The notes under the pieces were generated by a model. It ran no database searches, had not been told where the DNA came from, and saw only the letters and a list, made by a program, of their open reading frames with translations. Both the position numbers and the translations under genes were made by a program. A stretch of 64,000 bases of DNA from Turnera subulata (taxonomy: Eukaryota > Streptophyta > Magnoliopsida > Malpighiales > Passifloraceae), in NCBI GenBank assembly GCA_028386065.3, contig JAKUCV010002505.1, positions 7,885-71,884 on the forward strand, in the 5' to 3' direction. Positions 23,346 to 34,565 of this stretch are shown here, piece after piece (the first letter of the stretch is position 1; each line of letters starts with the position of its first letter).

Positions 23346-24957
23346 CGAAGTTGTTGATGATGGATTAGACCAGTTGTTGTTCACAATCACCAGTAGAGAT
23401 CACACTATTCATTACACTTATGATCAAGGCCTTCCAGTTTTTGGGAATGACCAGATTCAGCTTCAAGATGAACAAGTTAATGATGTTCTTGCAATTTCTT
23501 GCACTGATTCTCATTCTGATAGCAACTTGAAGGAGACTACAAATACACATAATAAAATAGTGATAGTAGGTTGTTTATGGAATTAAAGCATGTAGTAGCT
23601 GATTGGGAGAATGAGAAAAAAGACTCAAATGTTGATGATGAGATGGTATTGAGCGAGCCAAAGAACGTGATGGTTGATGAAGTAGTGGATGTTGTATCAG
23701 AACCGGTAACCAGTTTTTGTGCTTGGGTCGAACATGAAGACTGCGATGAACCTTTGAAGCGGATGAGGTTCAGAAAGAAGAAGAATAGTATGAAGAACTT
23801 TGTGCTTCACTTATGGGGCAAATTGAAAAAAAAGGCAGAAGAAGAGGGAAATTGGATTTGGTAGGACAGTGCGGAAGAAAATAGTAATGAAAAAGAGTTG
23901 GAGCACTGGAATTTCAGATCAAGGTGTCATAGACGTTGTTGCTTCATTTGGTTCTATTCAAATGTTAATGGGTGATCCTCAAGTGCTAGTTGTTGACGGT
24001 TTTGCCAATGTAGCTGTGGTTCACAATGGGAACATAGAAGGGAAGGACACTGTGCACGTGCTTTCAGCTCCTGATGAGTTGCTTGTAATGGGTGGTGATG
24101 ATGCCATGATTAAGGGTTTTAAAGTGCATAAAGGAGAGAAACTATCAGGCACTCAGGAAGGCTTAAAAGAACTTGTTGATGGTGACAGTGTAATTGCTCA
24201 ATCTAATAACGCCACCATCGAGCTATTACAGAATCCTCATGTTGACGAGATGAGGAAGCGTATAATTTGTCCTCTAGATACTTTATTTGTAATTCATAAT
24301 TCTCCCACTGCAGAAGTTGAACCTCAGGAAGATTTTGTTAGGTATGAATCTGAGTTTTTGATGAAAAAAAGTTTAGTGTAAGTGGCTCAAAAAGGTCAAA
24401 TTCTAGCAAATGATGATGGTGAACTTGAGAAGAGGATAATGACTTTGCAGAAAGAGGGAGAAGATAGTCTTGGCAATGGAAGAATTTTTAATCTTTTTGT
24501 CTTACAAAAGGTAATAATAAAGGAGTCGCAGAATTATACCTTTTATCCAGGAGTTCCTGGCCTGAATGCATTGATTGCAACCTCCATGAATTCTACAAGG
24601 TACTACAACAAGTGCCTATATTGCTTGGTTTTTTATCCGGGTGGATCGTGGCTTGATACTTGTTTAGGTGAAGGGAAGTCTTTGTTGTTGGCTGTATTAC
24701 CGGATTTCATATTGTATCTTGTTACTGTATTTGGGACGCTATGTGAAAATGAGGTTTTGATGGTTGTGCAAAACGAGAGGAAAGTGAGGAAGAAATGGCA
24801 TAAGAAGAGGGCGATCTCAGTTCCAAGGAAGCTAAGAGAGGAGAGTAAGGAAAGCAGCATGCATCTGAAATCATTAAGGAGAAGGGAAAATGGATTTAAA
24901 ATGATAGTGCTTTATGAGAGGGCAGCAAGAATTGATTTCTGGAATTTTAAGAAATAG
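23346..24957 (+). pseudogene. Unrecognised open frames, probably the inside of a decayed LTR element
   Basis: I do not recognise this sequence. The plus strand carries three successive open stretches: up to 23586 in one frame, 23571-23864 in another, and 23869-24957 back in the first frame with one stop at 24379-24381. The first two are acidic (VADWENEKKDSNVDDEM); the last ends in a strongly basic segment (NERKVRKKWHKKRAISVPRK), and a hydrophobic stretch lies near 24690-24740. No protease, RT, integrase or transposase motif is visible. An LTR-like end follows at about 25405, so it may be a non-autonomous LTR element or captured host sequence. A broken host gene with introns is an alternative. 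Confidence 0.35.
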
Positions 24958-25404
24958 GGACAAAGCAACAGATGTTTCACAACAGTTGATCCAGGAGGAT
25001 TTGGTGGAATTTTTGTGGCGAACAATTACAAAGTCATTCCACTTCAAAATGTTTATCAGATTTTCTTATTGTTATGGAGAAAAATGTGGTACCTGGTTGC
25101 AGCAGAACTGAATTTTGTCATGGAGCAAAAATGTTGGGTGCTTGAATGTTCTGAGGTGGGGGGTTGCTGGTGATGCAACTAGTTTTTGGGAACAGTGTGA
25201 AGGCTGCATTAATATTAGAGTTTTGTCATTTGCAGCAGCGTCATTTTCAGTACAACACTCATCAACATTGCAGAATTTGGCCAACCATACAATAGCTTTT
25301 GTTGTTGAGAGTACAAATGCAACTGCACATGTGTTTGCTTACATGTTTTTATGTTCTTCAATATCTAGTACAAGAAGGTCATTTGGTCTATCAATCTTGG
25401 GGTC
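24958..25404 (+). other. Continuation of the unrecognised region
   Basis: Short plus-strand frames (24914-25111 and 25115-25450) overlap or follow each other but show no known domain. They lead directly into the purine-rich stretch AAGGAGGGAG at about 25416, where a polypurine tract would be expected. Confidence 0.3.
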
Positions 25405-25660
25405 AAGATTGCTTAAGGAGGGAGTATTATTACGTGTGACTTGTAGTTAGTAGTAATAATAAGATGACTTGTCATTCAGTTTTAGTATAAGAGTATAAAT
25501 ATTAGCAAGCAATAGGCTGTAAACAACTTTGATCAATTGAAAATGCAATTGTTTCGGCTCTTGCCTTTTGGCTTGAGATTTTCCTTTCTTGTTCTTTATT
25601 TTCTTGTACTTTCTGTTCTTCATCGGGCTCTGTTACAATTTTATCGTAATATAGTTCAAG
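25405..25660 (+). mobile_element. LTR-like 3' end of a decayed element
   Basis: A purine run (AAGGAGGGAG) is followed by GTATTATTACGTGTGAC, then a TATA-like site (AAGAGTATAAATATTAGC near 25488) and a polyadenylation-like region (TTTGATCAATTGAAAATGC). This is the layout of a polypurine tract plus plant LTR. No matching 5' LTR is found to the left, and the right boundary, near TGTTACA at about 25630, is uncertain. The DUF295 pseudogene begins at once, so the element probably destroyed its 5' part. Confidence 0.4.
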
Positions 25661-25673
25661 CTTTCGTAATATT

Positions 25674-26243
25674 GGTGATGGGTTTACGCTCATGGCCGTG
25701 ATATGACCTGGTTGATATTTGGCTGTGTGGAGGATGTGAGAGGAAGGCCGTTGGTGTATTAATGTTATTAGGGGTTTCGAATTTAACAGTGTTTCATACA
25801 TCAATCATAAATTTTATGCTTTGGATCGGATGAAAAATATTGCAGTGATCAATCCAACCGAATATGATGGCATGAAGAGTAGGAGGGAAGTTGCTAAGGG
25901 AAACAGCGACAAACATAAATCGTTAAATTTTATGATAGAATTTTCGGGAGATTTATTTCTGGTGCACACAGATTTGCACAGACAGGATAATAATAGTCTA
26001 AGATTGGAAGTTGAGAAGTTGGACGAGGTGCAAGGCAAATGGGTTAAGGCATCGAGGTATGAACTGATGGGACGGCTGCTTTTTGCAGGACAACGTCCGT
26101 TCTCGCTCATGGCGGATGATTTTCCAGAGTACAAGCGCAGTTGCATTTATTTTACTACTAGTTCTTCCAGTTCTTACTGTCGTCATTGCGGCTCCGCTAT
26201 TGTTCCAAATCATTTATTAATGTTTTTTGTGTTTACGCTTTAA
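25674..26243 (+). pseudogene. DUF295 / F-box (KIB-type) protein C-terminal half
   Basis: A single plus-strand frame encodes the C-terminal part of a plant DUF295 domain: GDGFTLMAVI, YINHKFYALDRMKNIAV, MIEFSGDLFLVH, VEKLDEVQGKWVKAS and PFSLMADDFPEYKRSCIYF. DUF295 proteins, often with an N-terminal F-box, are a large plant family with few characterised members. The F-box half is missing at the LTR-like end upstream. Three TGA stops interrupt the frame near 25707-25750, between GDGFTLMAVI and YINHK. The last 25 residues do not match the family. Clearly a pseudogene; the domain assignment rests on several well-spaced motifs. Confidence 0.75.
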
Positions 26244-26599
26244 TTTCATGGGGTTTTTTTATCATTCTTTTTCTGTTGCATATGTTAATCTGCTTCGCCG
26301 AATTTGATTTAGCTATCCTAGGCCCCAATTTTGATCTCCTGATTCAGTTTCTGGGTTCATAATTGTGGAGGACAATGATATTAAATGAACACATTGTAGC
26401 AAGGTCTTCTCTCAATCTACCTTGACGCATAATTATTTAGGCAGGTCAGCTGCCATAAACCCTGCTACAGTCATAGTTATTTGGCCGCTTTGTAGTTGTT
26501 TGAAGCATTGGTTTGCTTTCTGTACTTTCAAAGTTGTTTTCAAAGAGAAGTCTACATTCTGATGCCCTGTGGATAATTTCCGCCTCCAGTTAAAGATAT
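26244..26599. other. Host flank of copia2, with possible relic exon on the minus strand
   Basis: No known gene. On the minus strand a frame ending at a stop at 26433 (...QLQSGQITMTVAGFMAADLPK) stays open up to copia2. If the element and one copy of its GATAT duplication are ignored, it continues into 33959-33918, where a pyrimidine-rich CTTCACTCTAG could be a splice acceptor. That would give a 67-codon exon. It matches no protein I know, and chance is possible. Confidence 0.25.
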
Positions 26600-26932
26600 T
26601 GTTGGAAAATAGTGAGTCCACCCGTAAGGGGTGCTCACTTAAGCCCAACTGGCCCATCTGGGCCCAACTAGTACAGTATATAAGCCACCACAAGGGGAGG
26701 CTGAGATACTATTCATTGTACACATTATACATCTGTTGGGTAAACACAGATAACCTGCTTACTGCATTCTAGGGTTTAGACCGTGGAAACGAGGAGGCCG
26801 ATCCGACAGACTGCGACGGTCTCCACCGACCAGTGATTCAAGCCGTGGCTCCCGTTCCTGACAACGCTTCCGCTTCACTCTTACAGATAAGTGTTCTTAT
26901 CTATTCTATATATTTGTCTATAGAATCCTTCA
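26600..26932 (+). repeat. Copia2 5' LTR
   Basis: 333 bp. TATA-like GTATATAAGCC lies near 26675. The U5 part (GGTCTCCACCGACCAGTG and following) resembles copia1 U5, while U3 differs. The primer-binding site TGGTAGTGGAGT at 26934-26945 equals the copia1 site except for two C-to-T type changes. Confidence 0.9.
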
Positions 26933-27299
26933 TTGGTAGTGGAGTCTTAGGCTCGTTTTCTGGTTGATTTTATTGATTTTGTGTAAATCTAAAATCATGG
27001 TCTAAAGGATTAGGTATTCGTTATTTATCGGAATTGATTTGTTCAATTCAATCCATCATTCATTTCTATAATTGATTACTAATCAGTTTGATATGTTCAA
27101 TCGATTAATACGTGATTGTGTTCCAACATAATATATATGTGCATATATATTTCTTGATGGATTGGTTTTGTTTTGATTAACATGAGTATGATTGTATGAT
27201 TCTTAATCGACAACAAAAAAATAATAACTGTGTGATTGTATTATTGATGAGTACTGGATCCGAGTTTTTCTTGTTGGAAAACATGGAACTGAAACCCGA

Positions 27300-27890
27300 T
27301 ACCTATCTAGTCACGCTGCACAAGGCAGCGGGCCGGACAAGGGAGGCATGCACACAACACAGAGCTATTCACAGTGGGTGCTCCACGGCGGCGCGTTGGC
27401 TGAGCTGCAGATGACGGCTCACGGAGGCGCTGGCGGATCGACGGACGAGTGGTCGAACGCATCTCCTCGGTGGTGGCGATCGAGCGGCGCGAGGAGCGAG
27501 GCAGGGGTGGATTGGCCGCGTTCGTTGTCGTCGCGCTGCCCCGGCATGCACACGTCCTCGTCGATCCGGCGACATACGGTTGCTGGCGAGGGCGGCGAGG
27601 GAGTGACCGGCAGAACTCGACGTCGCCACCTCTGTTTCGTCGCGGCACCAAAAGCTCCTCCACCCGCTTGCATTTCATGGTCGCGGCGGCGGACCGAGGT
27701 TCTCTCCGGGATCCGATTTGCTTCATCCTTTCAGGGCTGCGGCGGCAGTCCCGATTGTCGTCATGGCGGCAGCTGTGGCTGGCTGCTGCTCAGTTAGTGC
27801 CTGGAGCGGCGACTGCTTATTGTTGGAGAAGATGTTGCCTAGGGCATTCTTCACAAAACAAACGGCTGGGATTGATGCGATCGTGTGGCT
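27300..27890 (+). other. GC-rich block in the copia2 leader
   Basis: A sharply bounded stretch rich in G and C (CGGCGGCGCGTTGGCTGAG, GGTCGCGGCGGCGGACCGAG) in otherwise A/T-rich DNA. Frames of up to about 150 codons are open on both strands, as expected for GC-rich DNA, and none has a recognisable domain. Base composition unlike its neighbours suggests a foreign piece, perhaps captured from a host gene's first exon or 5' UTR. Copia1 has a shorter GC-rich stretch at a comparable place. Confidence 0.5.
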
Positions 27891-28093
27891 GTGAGCCATA
27901 GAAAAAATAAAAAAATAATAAATAAATAAAAATAAAAGGAGGAAACCTGTCGGGCTGAACTTGGGCCACTGAGCCATATGGGCTTGTGCATATACTTGGA
28001 CCACTCTATGGTGAATTCAATGGACTTTAGTGGCCTACTAAATTGGGTTGGACAAATTTAATGGGCACAAGGCCTATTGTGGACCATTTATTT

Positions 28094-28770
28094 AAGACAT
28101 AAGGTCTTACTAATTTTATTTTGTATGGCCTATACTAAACATATGGTTTAATTAAAATTAATTTAGACATATGGTCTACATTAATTTCTCTTTTATGTGG
28201 CCCATAAAAATAAAATTGACTTATTTTAGACAGACGGTCTAAAATTATTTTCTTTCTATCAACATATGGTTGAATAAAATAATATGGACTTATTTTAGAC
28301 ATATGGTCTAAATTATTATTTTTATTGGGTTTGAAACCTAGTAAAAATGACTAAAGTCTAATATTGTTTTTTGGGAAGAGATAGTCCTTTCAAACATATG
28401 GTCTAAATCAAATTCCTTGTATCGATATATGGTCAAAGAAAATATAATAATTGTAGACTCCTTTTAGGCATATGATCTAAAAATTAATTTTATTTTAGGT
28501 TTATGACCTGGATAAAATTAAATTGTCTATCTTAGACATACAGTTTAAGTAAGTTTTATTTTATGGGCTTATAGCCTAAATAAAATAAAATAGTCGAGAC
28601 ACGAGTCTAATATTATTATTATTTTATTAGAAGAGATGCTCAATAAAAAGATAAAATTTTTAGACACACGGTCTAAATAAATTTTATTTTTACAACTCAT
28701 GACATTAGTAAAATTTGTCCATGTAAGACATATGGTCTAATTAAATTTTATTTTGTGGCGTACGGCTTAG
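28094..28770 (+). repeat. Series of about 14 short inverted repeats in the copia2 leader
   Basis: Short hairpins recur about every 50 bases, most built as TTAGAC-ATATG-GTCTAA with arms of 5-6 bases and a 5-base loop. Variants keep the pairing while changing the arms: AAGACATAAGGTCTT (28094-28108), TAGACAGACGGTCTA, GGGCTTATAGCC, TAGACACACGGTCTA, GTGGCGTACGGC. Between them lie A/T-rich spacers such as AAATTTTATTTT. The block sits between primer-binding site and gag, where packaging signals of LTR elements are expected. Confidence 0.7.
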
Positions 28771-29329
28771 AATAAAATTATGATGGGTTCCCATATTTTT
28801 CTTGAAAGATCCAGTTAAAGATACATAAATTTTGTATTTCTGTTTCTTCACCAATAAAATACAATCCAAATATTTCTAGACCAATTTCTTTGTAAATTTG
28901 GCACGAGAAATATTTACCCAACTGTTCAAGCATGAGTAATACACGATTACCTGCTTTAATGTTAATTGGTTTAACATTATGAATTAGTTGCTAATTAGTT
29001 TAGCATCTCATGTTAATTAGTTTAACATTGTTGGGTTGTTCAACTTATAATCCACATGGGATTATAAAATTGTGCTTGACAAATATGTTGTCTGGAGTAT
29101 GATTAATGCTTAGCTGTGTTATTGGTTAAATTAATTTTCATTATGCATTCAACTTTAGGACGATGACTGGGAACATAGTGAACTTTCGACTCCGGGGTTA
29201 TGCATGTGATTATTAACTTAGTCAATTGAAGCTTAGCATTATACATGTATGTGTGTTGAACATTATACCTCATATGTGATCCTTGTATAATTTATTTGTT
29301 AAATATAATTACTGCTTCATAAGTTATTG

Positions 29330-32300
29330 TCGCATAGCTCAATAAAAGGTTGATGCTTAATGGCCATAATCATGAAATTTGGAATTTAGTATTCCAATAT
29401 GTGCTGGTAGAGCAAAAGTGCTCTTGTGATCATCAATGTAGTCATGAAAGTTGAAGACAATTCAGTACGACAAACCGTATGCAAAGTACTGTTGCAATAA
29501 AAGTGTTGCAATGTTGACCAAAAGAGTCATTTTCCAATGATTAAATTGGATAGTACGAATTGGTACTTTACTTTGCATGAGTTAGCAAATTTTGTGTTTG
29601 CGACAGTTTATTTTGTGTGTAACTGAATATAATTCTTAGTGAATTATAGACTCAGTAGCCACACATTATATTGTATGGAGATGTGATACCTGATCGACGT
29701 TAAGTCTCACATGGAGATTAAACGTTTTGACATGTAAGTGGCAACAATAAGGTGTTGCTTAAATACTCATATCATACAAGTTAGTCTTGTGTAACATATG
29801 AGATGTGATCTTACATGATAGTAACCATACATGCTTTCATGACAAAATATAAAATTGATTTTGTTTCAATTTTATATAGCTTTAGTCTTATTACCGAATA
29901 ATGCTAGATTTGGTCATACGGACCAACAGAGAATGCCAAGGTTAGCAAGTAATGTTTGCTTCCTAGCATTATACAAGTAGAATTGTCTGCTTGTGAGGAT
30001 TATCTAGCTGATTATTGACCATCCGGTGAAGTGATTGAAGCCAGCTCTTTATTGCTATTTGTCCGTTGGACATATGTAGGTCCATTCACGTTTCGACTAG
30101 GGATAAGCATGTTATTCATCGTTTTATTCATTATGCCAAATTATATCTATTTAATTTTTTTTTTAGGCATTAAGTTACTTCTTAAGCTATATGAGCTTAA
30201 TAGAAAATTAATTAGATACGAAGATATTGGATCTTCATTCTAATTGTGATCGTTTTGTCGATCCAATTAGTGGGATATGTGATGAAAGGGTATAGTGCAT
30301 TAATTGACTTTTCCCAATACTCTATAATAAAATGTATTATAGAGTGACGTGATGGAATGCTTTTTTGTAATGGTTAAGTAAATGAGGGCACTAACTTTAA
30401 TGCCACATAGGTAATGTTTGCTTGCTGCCTATCTACTTAACAGTATACCTACATTGTCAGTTACAACTACTCTACATATGTTATTGAGTAGAATGCTTCC
30501 CACCAAGTGTTTTAGTAACCTTAGAAATTATGCTACTTATAAACATTATTCCTCTCTACCTGGCAAGATGTACCTTCAGAGGAAGACAAATGTCTTATGA
30601 GATACTTACTAACCTCAAAGGTTATATGTTTATAAGTCAATAGAACAATGGAAGTGTAACTGAGTTTAAACCAACAGATGTTACATTCTTTGTGAATGAG
30701 TTTCTTAAGAAGGGTGAGGTAGGTTAAGGCATATCTTTATATGAGGAAGAGGATTAAGACATGCAAGGATTACTTTATTCGAGTGGGAGGATTTTTACAG
30801 ATGATGAATTAGTTTCTCTTCAATAAACTTCCTCATCATCAAGTCCGAATAAAAGTAATCTTGTTGTTCCAAGTGGGAGCGATAAAGAAAGATCTTGTTC
30901 TAAGTGGGAGCGAGATTAGCGTTTTAATCCTAGTGGGAGCCATGTTGATCCAAATGGGAACAACATATCTGAATCACAATTAAGTGTGATTCTCATAAAA
31001 ATTGTCGTTGATGATTTGACATCAAAGATAGTGGGTCTTTTATGATATTCCGACATGATGAACCTAGAAGAGGCTGCCTCAAAATCCTTGTAAAGAAAAA
31101 TGGACAAAGGCACTTGAAGAACAGATGGAGTCAATGAGAGTTAATAAAGTTTAAGGACTGGTTGATCTCATTGAAGGACACAATGCCATTGGGAACAAAT
31201 GTGTTCTCAAAAGCAAGCTTAAGGCTAGTGGCAAAGTTGAGAAATTTAAGACTCAACCAATAGGTAAAAGATATACTAGAGAAAGAGATAGATTACAAGA
31301 GTCAATCTCGTTTTCTGTGAGTTTTACCTATGTATGGATGTTTCTAGCTAATATTTCAAACTAAAATCTTGGATTACATCAAACGGATGTAATAATGCCT
31401 TTCTCAATGGAGATAGAATGAAACAGATTGTGTTTCATTGAAGAGGACCACAAACATATAGTTTATAGACTTTGAAGTCTATATTGGTCTTCTAATCCTC
31501 AAGGCATCTACCAAGTAAGTTTGTAATTTATATATAGTATGCATATGACATACCTATAGCTAGAAATGATATGGAGTTTAATCAACAAGGTAAAGAACCT
31601 AGTTGTCATCTCAATCGAGATAGAAGATATGGATAAAGATTGCATATAAACTTGAAATTAAGATTTCAAGATATTGTTTCAAGATATTATTGTATTTTTC
31701 GTAAGAGAATTACACTAATAAAGCTTTGGAATAATACTATATGCATCAAAGTAATCCTATCTAAACTCTTATCAATAAATGCCATACTTTGAAATAAGCT
31801 TTGGAATAATACTATATGTGTCCTAAGACTCCTGATGAGAGTGATAAATAAACCAAGTTCCATAACAGAGCGCAGTCGGAAGTTTGTTGTACGCTGTGGT
31901 GTATGATAAACTAGATATTGGTTAAGAAAATGGCTTAACAGATAGATGTCAATCAGACCTGGGCATAGCACATTACAAGCAATTAAAAAGGATCATGGGA
32001 TGTCTAAAGAAGTCTGCTGATTACATCTTCATCATCAAGTAAGGAAAAATCCTTGTCGGTTGAATACACAAGACTTGATCATGGAAAAGATCTAGATGGT
32101 AGAAAAGTCTACATCTGGATATATATGTTCTTACTAAATGTTGACGCCATATCATAAAGTAGTAAGAAATGATCATGTGTATTCTTGACTGTGATTGAGG
32201 CTAAATGTGTGGCTCTTGCTTCAGCAGTGTAAAAGTTATTTGGTTCAATAAATTCTTGGAATTGTGAGATGGATAATGCATAGAACATTGATCTAGCGTT

Positions 32301-32520
32301 AGTCGACTATGACAGTGAGGCTGCAATTTCCACTGCCAAGAATGGTCAGTTTTACCAAATAAGTAGACATCCGATACAACTATGCAGATGGCATTGTTGT
32401 ATGCAAGGTTGTGAATGTGAAGTATCTGTCTATAAGAGACAAGTGATCAGATGCACTGTTTAAGCCTTTTCATTGGGATGTGTTTGTGGAACACATTGGG
32501 TATTAAAATTGTGTAGGCTT
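29330..32520 (+). pseudogene. Copia2 gag-pol remnant
   Basis: The copia1 gag start is recognisable at about 29338 (GCTCAATAAAAGGTTGATGC against the copia1 GCTCAACAAAGGGTTGAAGC). Further matches are the protease region (ATAGACTCAGTAGCCACACA near 29647), the integrase zinc region (29905-30010), the Ser/Gly-rich linker with repeated AGTGGGAGC (30850-30960), RT (31060-31640) and RNase H (31990-32480). Frames break every 100-200 bases, so no protein longer than about 95 residues is left. More of the region after the integrase zinc finger seems present than in copia1, though too decayed to define. Confidence 0.75.
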
Positions 32521-33584
32521 AAGTACTTCACTTTATGCTTATCTTTTTCCCAAAACTCACAACCTATGTTTAATGTTCTTGCTATCAAATAAGTTTATTT
32601 GCATACATACATATGGATGAATGTTATGCACATTCTTTATTTATTTGTTTAAGAGTATGTCGAGTAGACACGAGGTTAGCCCTCTCACACGGATAACTGC
32701 CTCCTTATCTTAGTGATAAGTGGAGATGAGAGAGATTTTAAGCAAAATTATCAGACGGATAATTTAAGAGCTTGTGGCTTAAAATCATAAATGTCGACTA
32801 TATAATGACAGAAGGTTTTTTTAATGGTGGAATACGTTCACCAAGTCTACTTAGTGGGCCAGATGTGAGTTCAAGTTGATGTGTAGATCGAGGAACTCAA
32901 ATTTGGACAAATATGGTGTCTATATATCATTTGTACAGCATTCCATATGGGAAAGACATCTGATCCATGGGAAAGGAGAAAATGTTGCAGCATATGTTTC
33001 ATACCATGTGTGCATTTTTATCGACCAAACGGGTTTACATATGTTCAATCTCCGCTTACTATTGTGTGAGACCCAGAGCCTTTATGGTGGCTCTATCGTG
33101 TACCCTCAAGACTCTAATCAGGTACTTGAGATTCAGCTTGATGTTTGCTGTCTTAGTGTGTTGCCAAAGGACCATGGACACTGATTCGGTCTGGCGGGGC
33201 ATGTCTAGAAAAGCAAGTTAAGTTGAGTTAAGGGGATCGTGAGAGGAGGAAGATCATTGACCGAAATCACATTAGTTTGTATTCACCGGTGCACCAATTA
33301 TGACATACAGTTATAATTGTGAATATAATGTATCTTTAAAAGAGAGATCTTCGGCAGATTTCTAATGTGATTTATGATCTAGGGTACTTGCATACTTTTT
33401 GATCTACTTGCAGGTTTCTTCTAGATGAGGGGCTATATATTCCTAACAGATGTATAGCATTTAGCTCTCACTGTATACTGGTTGCACGGTTCTACTTCTC
33501 TGTATGGATGTTTGCAGTTTTCTGATGAGAATTTGTTTCTCATGATTGTGTTTATGAGCACTCTCATTATGTGTGAGTGGGAGA
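32521..33584 (+). other. Copia2 3' noncoding region, conserved with copia1
   Basis: Matches copia1 16271-17326 along its length. Long identical runs include TGTGTGAGACCCAGAGCCTT and GACACTGATTCGGTCTGGCG. It ends in the polypurine run GAGTGGGAGA before the 3' LTR. The similarity is much higher than in the neighbouring pol remnant. Confidence 0.65.
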
Positions 33585-33917
33585 TGTTGGAAAATAGTGA
33601 GTCCACGCATAAGGGGTGCTCACTTAAGCCCAACTGGCCCAACTAGGCCCAACTAGTACAGTATATAAGCCACCACAAGGGGAGGCTGAGATACTATTCA
33701 TTGTACACATTATACATCTGTTGGGTAAACACAGATAACCTACTTATTGCATTCTAGGGTTTAGACCGTGGAAACTAGGAGGCCGATCCGAGACACTGTG
33801 ACGGTCTCCACCGATCAGTGATTCAAGCCTTGGCTCCCGATCCAAACAACTCTTCGGCTTCACTCTTACAGATAAGTGCTCTTATCTATTCTATATATTT
33901 GTCTATAGAATCCTTCA
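33585..33917 (+). repeat. Copia2 3' LTR
   Basis: 333 bp, colinear with 26600-26932. The GATAT duplication follows at 33918-33922. Confidence 0.9.
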
Positions 33918-33922
33918 GATAT

Positions 33923-34565
33923 CTATGCTGCTGTGGCATTGGACGCAGATGGCAGTGTTCTAGAGTGAAGAAGCAATAGAAGGTAGAACCGGATAATATT
34001 TTCCTACTTTCATTCTTAGCTAGAGAGAAGACCTAGGATCCCTTAAGCATCAATTTGGGTTCAAACCCTAATGATGTGAATGGAGCATATATGCACAATT
34101 ACTAGGGTGTTTTCTGATCAAGGTTCGGGAGAAATTAGTTCCATATTGACAGGGATACTCTTCTAATATTAAAAAAAATTGAAAATAAATCACTAAATGA
34201 AATGCATATAAGGACTTGGAGATATAGGTACTGTAGAAGTAGAGTGGATTGGACTTTGCCACTGTGATATATATCCACTTCTATTTAAAGCACCGTATTG
34301 CAAAATTTTAGGACGATGAAGCTACTAAAGTTTATACACAAGTTTAGAAATCTCAAAAATAGCTATGGAAACAACAAGCTGTAAAGATCATAAAGGATAC
34401 AAAGGTTGCTTATTTTTAACAAGCTGTAAAGCCAGATCTTGCTGAAAAGAAAAAGGAGATAATAAGAAGAAACAAAGAACTTTTATTGTATTTAAGGCTA
34501 CCGTTAATTTAAAGATTTCAACGCCTAGCTTCCAACTGCACATACTAATTTTGCAATGTGGACAG
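33923..34565. other. Host flank between copia2 and the Tat-like element, no gene seen
   Basis: No known domain and no long frame on either strand. The first 37 bases would be part of the possible relic exon described left of copia2. The last five bases (GACAG, 34561-34565) are the left target-site copy of the Tat-like element. Confidence 0.5.

Larger units (their letters stand above)
26600..33917 (+). mobile_element. Copia2: Ty1/copia LTR retrotransposon with decayed coding region
   Basis: 333-bp LTRs at 26600-26932 and 33585-33917, both TGTTGG...CA, flanked by a perfect 5-bp duplication GATAT (26595-26599 and 33918-33922). About 18 differences between the LTRs (about 5%) by eye. The inside is related to copia1 in the same order: leader, gag, protease, integrase, RT, RNase H and a long 3' noncoding block. 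Here gag-pol has lost its frames through many small indels, although the LTRs and the 3' block are well kept. The 2.4-kb leader is unusual: it has a GC-rich block and a series of small hairpins. Confidence 0.93.

Noticed and set aside
27307..28004. Several overlapping frames of 80-150 codons on both strands
   Set aside because: They sit in a GC-rich block where stops are rare by composition; none has a domain and all overlap one another, so no gene is called.
28094..28770. CRISPR-like array
   Set aside because: Units are short imperfect palindromes with related A/T-rich spacers inside a plant retrotransposon leader; repeats are not identical and spacers are not unique.
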